Below, in pieces: positions 61,707 through 64,000 of a stretch of DNA of 64,000 nt. The DNA lies in the NCBI GenBank assembly GCA_949358305.1, contig OX442314.1, forward strand, positions 16,733,060-16,797,059, written 5' to 3'. This DNA comes from Strigamia acuminata. Taxonomy: Eukaryota; Arthropoda; Chilopoda; Geophilomorpha; Linotaeniidae. Numbering within the stretch: the first letter of the stretch is position 1; each line of letters begins with the position of its first letter. The position numbers and the translations under genes were made by a program. The notes below the pieces were generated by a model, which was not told where the DNA came from, searched no databases, and saw nothing but the letters and a program-made list of their open reading frames with translations.

Positions 61707-62342
61707 TACATTGTCTTGTTTCTTGGGGCCCTCCTAGGATTTGGAGGCCCTGGGCTCAAGCCCTAGTAGCCCTTATGTAGATCCGCCCCTGTACGTATAT
61801 ACAATATTCTGCAAGCTTACTTTTCTAACTTTAAATGATTGCATTGCTGTTGTAATGTTAGTTGCGTTCCATATTTCCTTTAAAGTTACATCTGGAGGAA
61901 TGGTTTTTGCCTTCATTAAACTAAGTAGTGGGTTAACGCAGTTAATATTAACCAAATCTGCAGGCCGGACATCTAAATTTGACCTGTTCCATAAGTCAAA
62001 CATTGCATCTGTGTCGTATGCCGCAATGTCAAATGCTGGATGATCAAACTCTTCTGATGTTTGAATAACATCGACAACTGTATGGTAATCGAAGTAATAA
62101 CTTGTTCTGACGAACGTTTGATATCCAAAAAATAAAATACAAACGCACAATGTAGCAACGAAAATACATTTTAAAGGAACAGGAACTTTCTTCTGAGTGA
62201 GTAAACTCAATCCAGAAATAGGAAAATCTGCCAAACTTATTTCTTTTTGAGATTGAGTTACAATTCGTCGGATTAAGGCTTTCGAACGAAGTTTTTTGTC
62301 TAAACAGTTTGGTTTAAAAGGTTGAAATACATATTTCTGCAT
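58230..62342 (-). CDS. two-module (tandem-fused) DEG/ENaC cation channel
   Basis: Ten GT-AG exons give 824 residues: 62342-61821, 61548-61467, 61402-61311, 61252-61157, 61070-60967, 60892-60112, 60056-59877, 59810-59715, 59517-59411, 58644-58230. Module 1: cytosolic N-terminus, TM1 about 59-79, compact Cys-containing ectodomain, CGCIKKC, TM2 with EIGGTLGLTMGLSLLSVIE (about 391-409). A basic linker (about 415-452) leads into module 2: TM1 about 455-473, canonical FPIVTIC, YGKC...GLSL segment, CHCLPSC, TM2 with DIGSILGIGLGLSILSV (780-797). Exon 60892-60112 alone spans TM2, linker and second TM1, so the fusion does not rest on a splice guess. GLS replaces the GAS selectivity motif in both modules, and the N-terminal HG gating motif is SG and HA. 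The family forms amiloride-sensitive or ligand/proton-gated Na+ channels; the ligand here is unknown. The first Met is a choice: the frame stays open somewhat upstream. Confidence 0.9.
61609..61791. mobile_element. hAT MITE in DEG/ENaC intron 1, 8-bp duplication TACGTATA
   Basis: A 183-bp element with ends CAGGGGCGGATCTA and TAGATCCGCCCCTG, flanked by TACGTATA at 61601-61608 and 61792-61799. The arms also share GGGCCCTGGGCTC-like tracts. A poly-T run of about 35 bases (61670-61704) sits in the middle. Confidence 0.95.
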
Positions 62343-62860
62343 TTTTCTACATATAGCCAGAAGACAACTCAGACAATTATCGTGTGGTATGAGCTTATAA
62401 ATGCAAAAACAATGATAAATATTTAATTTTATTTCAAATTGAAAAAAGTGCTCACAAATTTTAGATCAAAGTTTTGATAACAAATTTTTGCTAAACTTCT
62501 GTGTGGGTGTTAATACATAAGTAGCTTGACTAAAAAAAAGAAACATCATGTTGATATAAACAGTATTAACCGTAGAAAGAATTATACCCATAAATTTTTT
62601 AAAAGAAAGATCTTATTTTGTTGCCTCTTTAGTTCCCATCAGTTCGCATATTCTTTAATAAACCAGAATAACAAAAACGAAGGAATTTACGCATTATGCA
62701 CATTATCGTTTTTAATAACGATTAGTTTCAAAGCACAATCTTTTTAAAAATCTCTTATGGACAAGATTGCAAGTTACGATTTCAGTTGTGTATCGTTATG
62801 TGAATACAGGTGCATTAGATTATGGTTCGGATAACACTGGTCAATATTAATTGACAATTT
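62343..62860. other. upstream flank of the DEG/ENaC gene
   Basis: No promoter element is convincing. The reading frame upstream of the chosen ATG remains open for roughly 60 bases, so a longer N-terminus or an upstream exon is possible. Confidence 0.35.
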
Positions 62861-62865
62861 AACCC

Positions 62866-63067
62866 TTTTAATTATTGCTTCAGCATCTAACTAGTGGATG
62901 TTTTTGTCTTTCTAACATCTTTAGTTCAATTTTTATTTTACTTTATGTTTTCTTTTAAATGTATATCACAGGTAGCTTAACCTGTGTTTAAGTTTAATCA
63001 CAAAAACGGTCGCTTGCAAGTTAGTGGGAGTAAGAACGACTGGTTTTCATGCGCGCTCATGCCGACA
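62866..63067 (+). repeat. diverged copy of the DUSP10 3' UTR segment
   Basis: CAGCATCTAACTAGTGGATG, then TTTTTGTCTTTC, AAACGGTCGCTT and GCGCTCATGCCGACA occur in the same order and spacing as in 57232-57415. The DEG/ENaC gene lies between the two copies. It is either a segmental duplication remnant or two copies of an unrecognised dispersed repeat. Confidence 0.7.
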
Positions 63068-63508
63068 GTAAAATAACAAAGCATAAAAATCAGCGAGACG
63101 CCCATACGAAAATTTGCTGGTATTTGAGTATAAATATGGTGACTCAGCCCCACGACTATTTTCCCTTAGGCTAGTGGAGGTCAATGATGAGGAAAAAAAG
63201 GGGCGAACCCTTTTTTATGGTGATGATAGTCATTGCTTTTAACCTAATCTATCGAGAGGAAAAAACCTTTCCATTTTCACCAAAATGGCCCATAAAAGCA
63301 TTCTTAAAATATTAATGTGTTAAAACTATTTATTCTCATTGATCTACTATACATCAATTTCCAAATAAATGTTTAAAATACAATTTATTGCTCTTTTTTG
63401 GTTTGGTTTCGCCCTACATGGAAATATCCGTGGTGTTATATTTGATTTTCAGCAAATGTCTATGGAATGGATTGCTGTGATTTCAAAACCAACACTGCAT
63501 TTCGGCTA

Positions 63509-63614
63509 TAGCTGCATTCAGTCGTGTTTTTGGTGTTGTGCTTTTGGTTTGTGATTTTAAAAAATACAAAAAACAAAGAAAAAACACTTAAAACTCGGCT
63601 TTATGAATGCAGCT
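63509..63614. mobile_element. short AGCTGCATTCA-ended MITE
   Basis: TAGCTGCATTCA at the left and TGAATGCAGCTG at the right frame about 105 bp with further inverted AAAACAC-like tracts. It belongs with the GTGCATTCA-ended group. Confidence 0.55.
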
Positions 63615-64000
63615 GCTGATAAAAGAGTTTTTGATACATGAAAGGTGTGCTTTATGTTAGGTATTTTTGAGTATTTTTGTCAATTCTAATATGCGTGCAA
63701 ATACTCTTCACATGTGAATCCCACTTTTAGATCCTGATCCTGTGGGGGGAAAAGAGGGGGAACTGAGTACTCTAGAGGGGATAAACGAAGGATATGAGTA
63801 CAGGGAATAAATGATCCGTGCAGGGCGACAATCCACGTTTGCGTTCCATCAGTGTTGGGAGAACCAACTGTTGGTAAAATCAATGACTGGGGCAGCGGCC
63901 TTGGTGCTGTAATGAGGTCCATGATGTGTCATAGCTTGGCGCTGAGTCATCCTAGTGTTGAGAGATTGCTAGATCTGACCTATTTTTGAAAATTCTTAGG
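63615..64000. other. window end, no gene recognised
   Basis: A GC-richer stretch (63710-63960) with a 78-codon open frame on the minus strand. It looks like part of a repeat, but I recognise neither a domain nor terminal repeats. Confidence 0.3.

Noticed and set aside
4096-64000. CRISPR array, operon or prokaryotic signals
   Set aside because: Repeats are inverted transposon ends or tandem arrays without regular unique spacers, and all genes have spliceosomal introns.

Overview
The window is animal nuclear DNA: AT-rich, with intron-bearing genes and many small non-autonomous DNA transposons. I see nothing prokaryotic, organellar or viral apart from ordinary transposon and LTR-retroelement debris. 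The gene set (heterodimeric soluble guanylyl cyclase, TFIIA, DUSP10-type phosphatase, DEG/ENaC channel) is metazoan. The same-strand alpha-then-beta cyclase order resembles the GUCY1A1-GUCY1B1 linkage of vertebrates. An invertebrate deuterostome such as a tunicate is my best guess, but the sequence does not prove it.

Layout. 1-5.4 kb: a probable LTR, a palindromic repeat array, a transposon carrying an unusual extra segment, and at least three MITEs nested inside one another. 5.8-9.8 kb (+): a soluble guanylyl cyclase alpha gene whose N-terminal exon(s) I could not find. 9.8-22 kb: no host gene, but MULE and Tc1 transposase remnants and five members of a TATACTC-ended MITE family. 22.1-28.7 kb and 34.7-41.9 kb (+): two complete 12-coding-exon GUCY1B1 paralogs, each with a matching promoter/5' untranslated exon; between them lie MITEs and a 5S-rRNA-derived SINE. 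42.8-45.8 kb (-): GTF2A1 (TFIIA alpha/beta) with a Taspase1-type site and a TATA box. 46.9-47.1 kb: an unidentified orphan exon. 48-58 kb (+): a DUSP10/MKP-5 gene. 58.2-62.3 kb (-): a DEG/ENaC gene, convergent with DUSP10.

The most novel item is the DEG/ENaC gene. Ten exons join in frame to encode one predicted 824-residue protein with two complete channel modules in tandem. One uninterrupted 781-bp exon holds the second membrane helix of module 1, a basic linker and the first membrane helix of module 2. Intron positions match between the halves, so an ancestral gene was duplicated in tandem and fused. DEG/ENaC channels are normally trimers of two-helix subunits, so a covalent two-module subunit raises an open stoichiometry question.

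The cyclase cluster should make NO-responsive cGMP: alpha supplies metal-binding aspartates, and beta supplies the heme histidine and guanine-recognition residues. The two beta copies look kept by selection and partly homogenised by gene conversion, and they contain unusual GC-AG introns. All exon joins were worked out by hand from splice signals and reading frame; none is backed by transcripts here.
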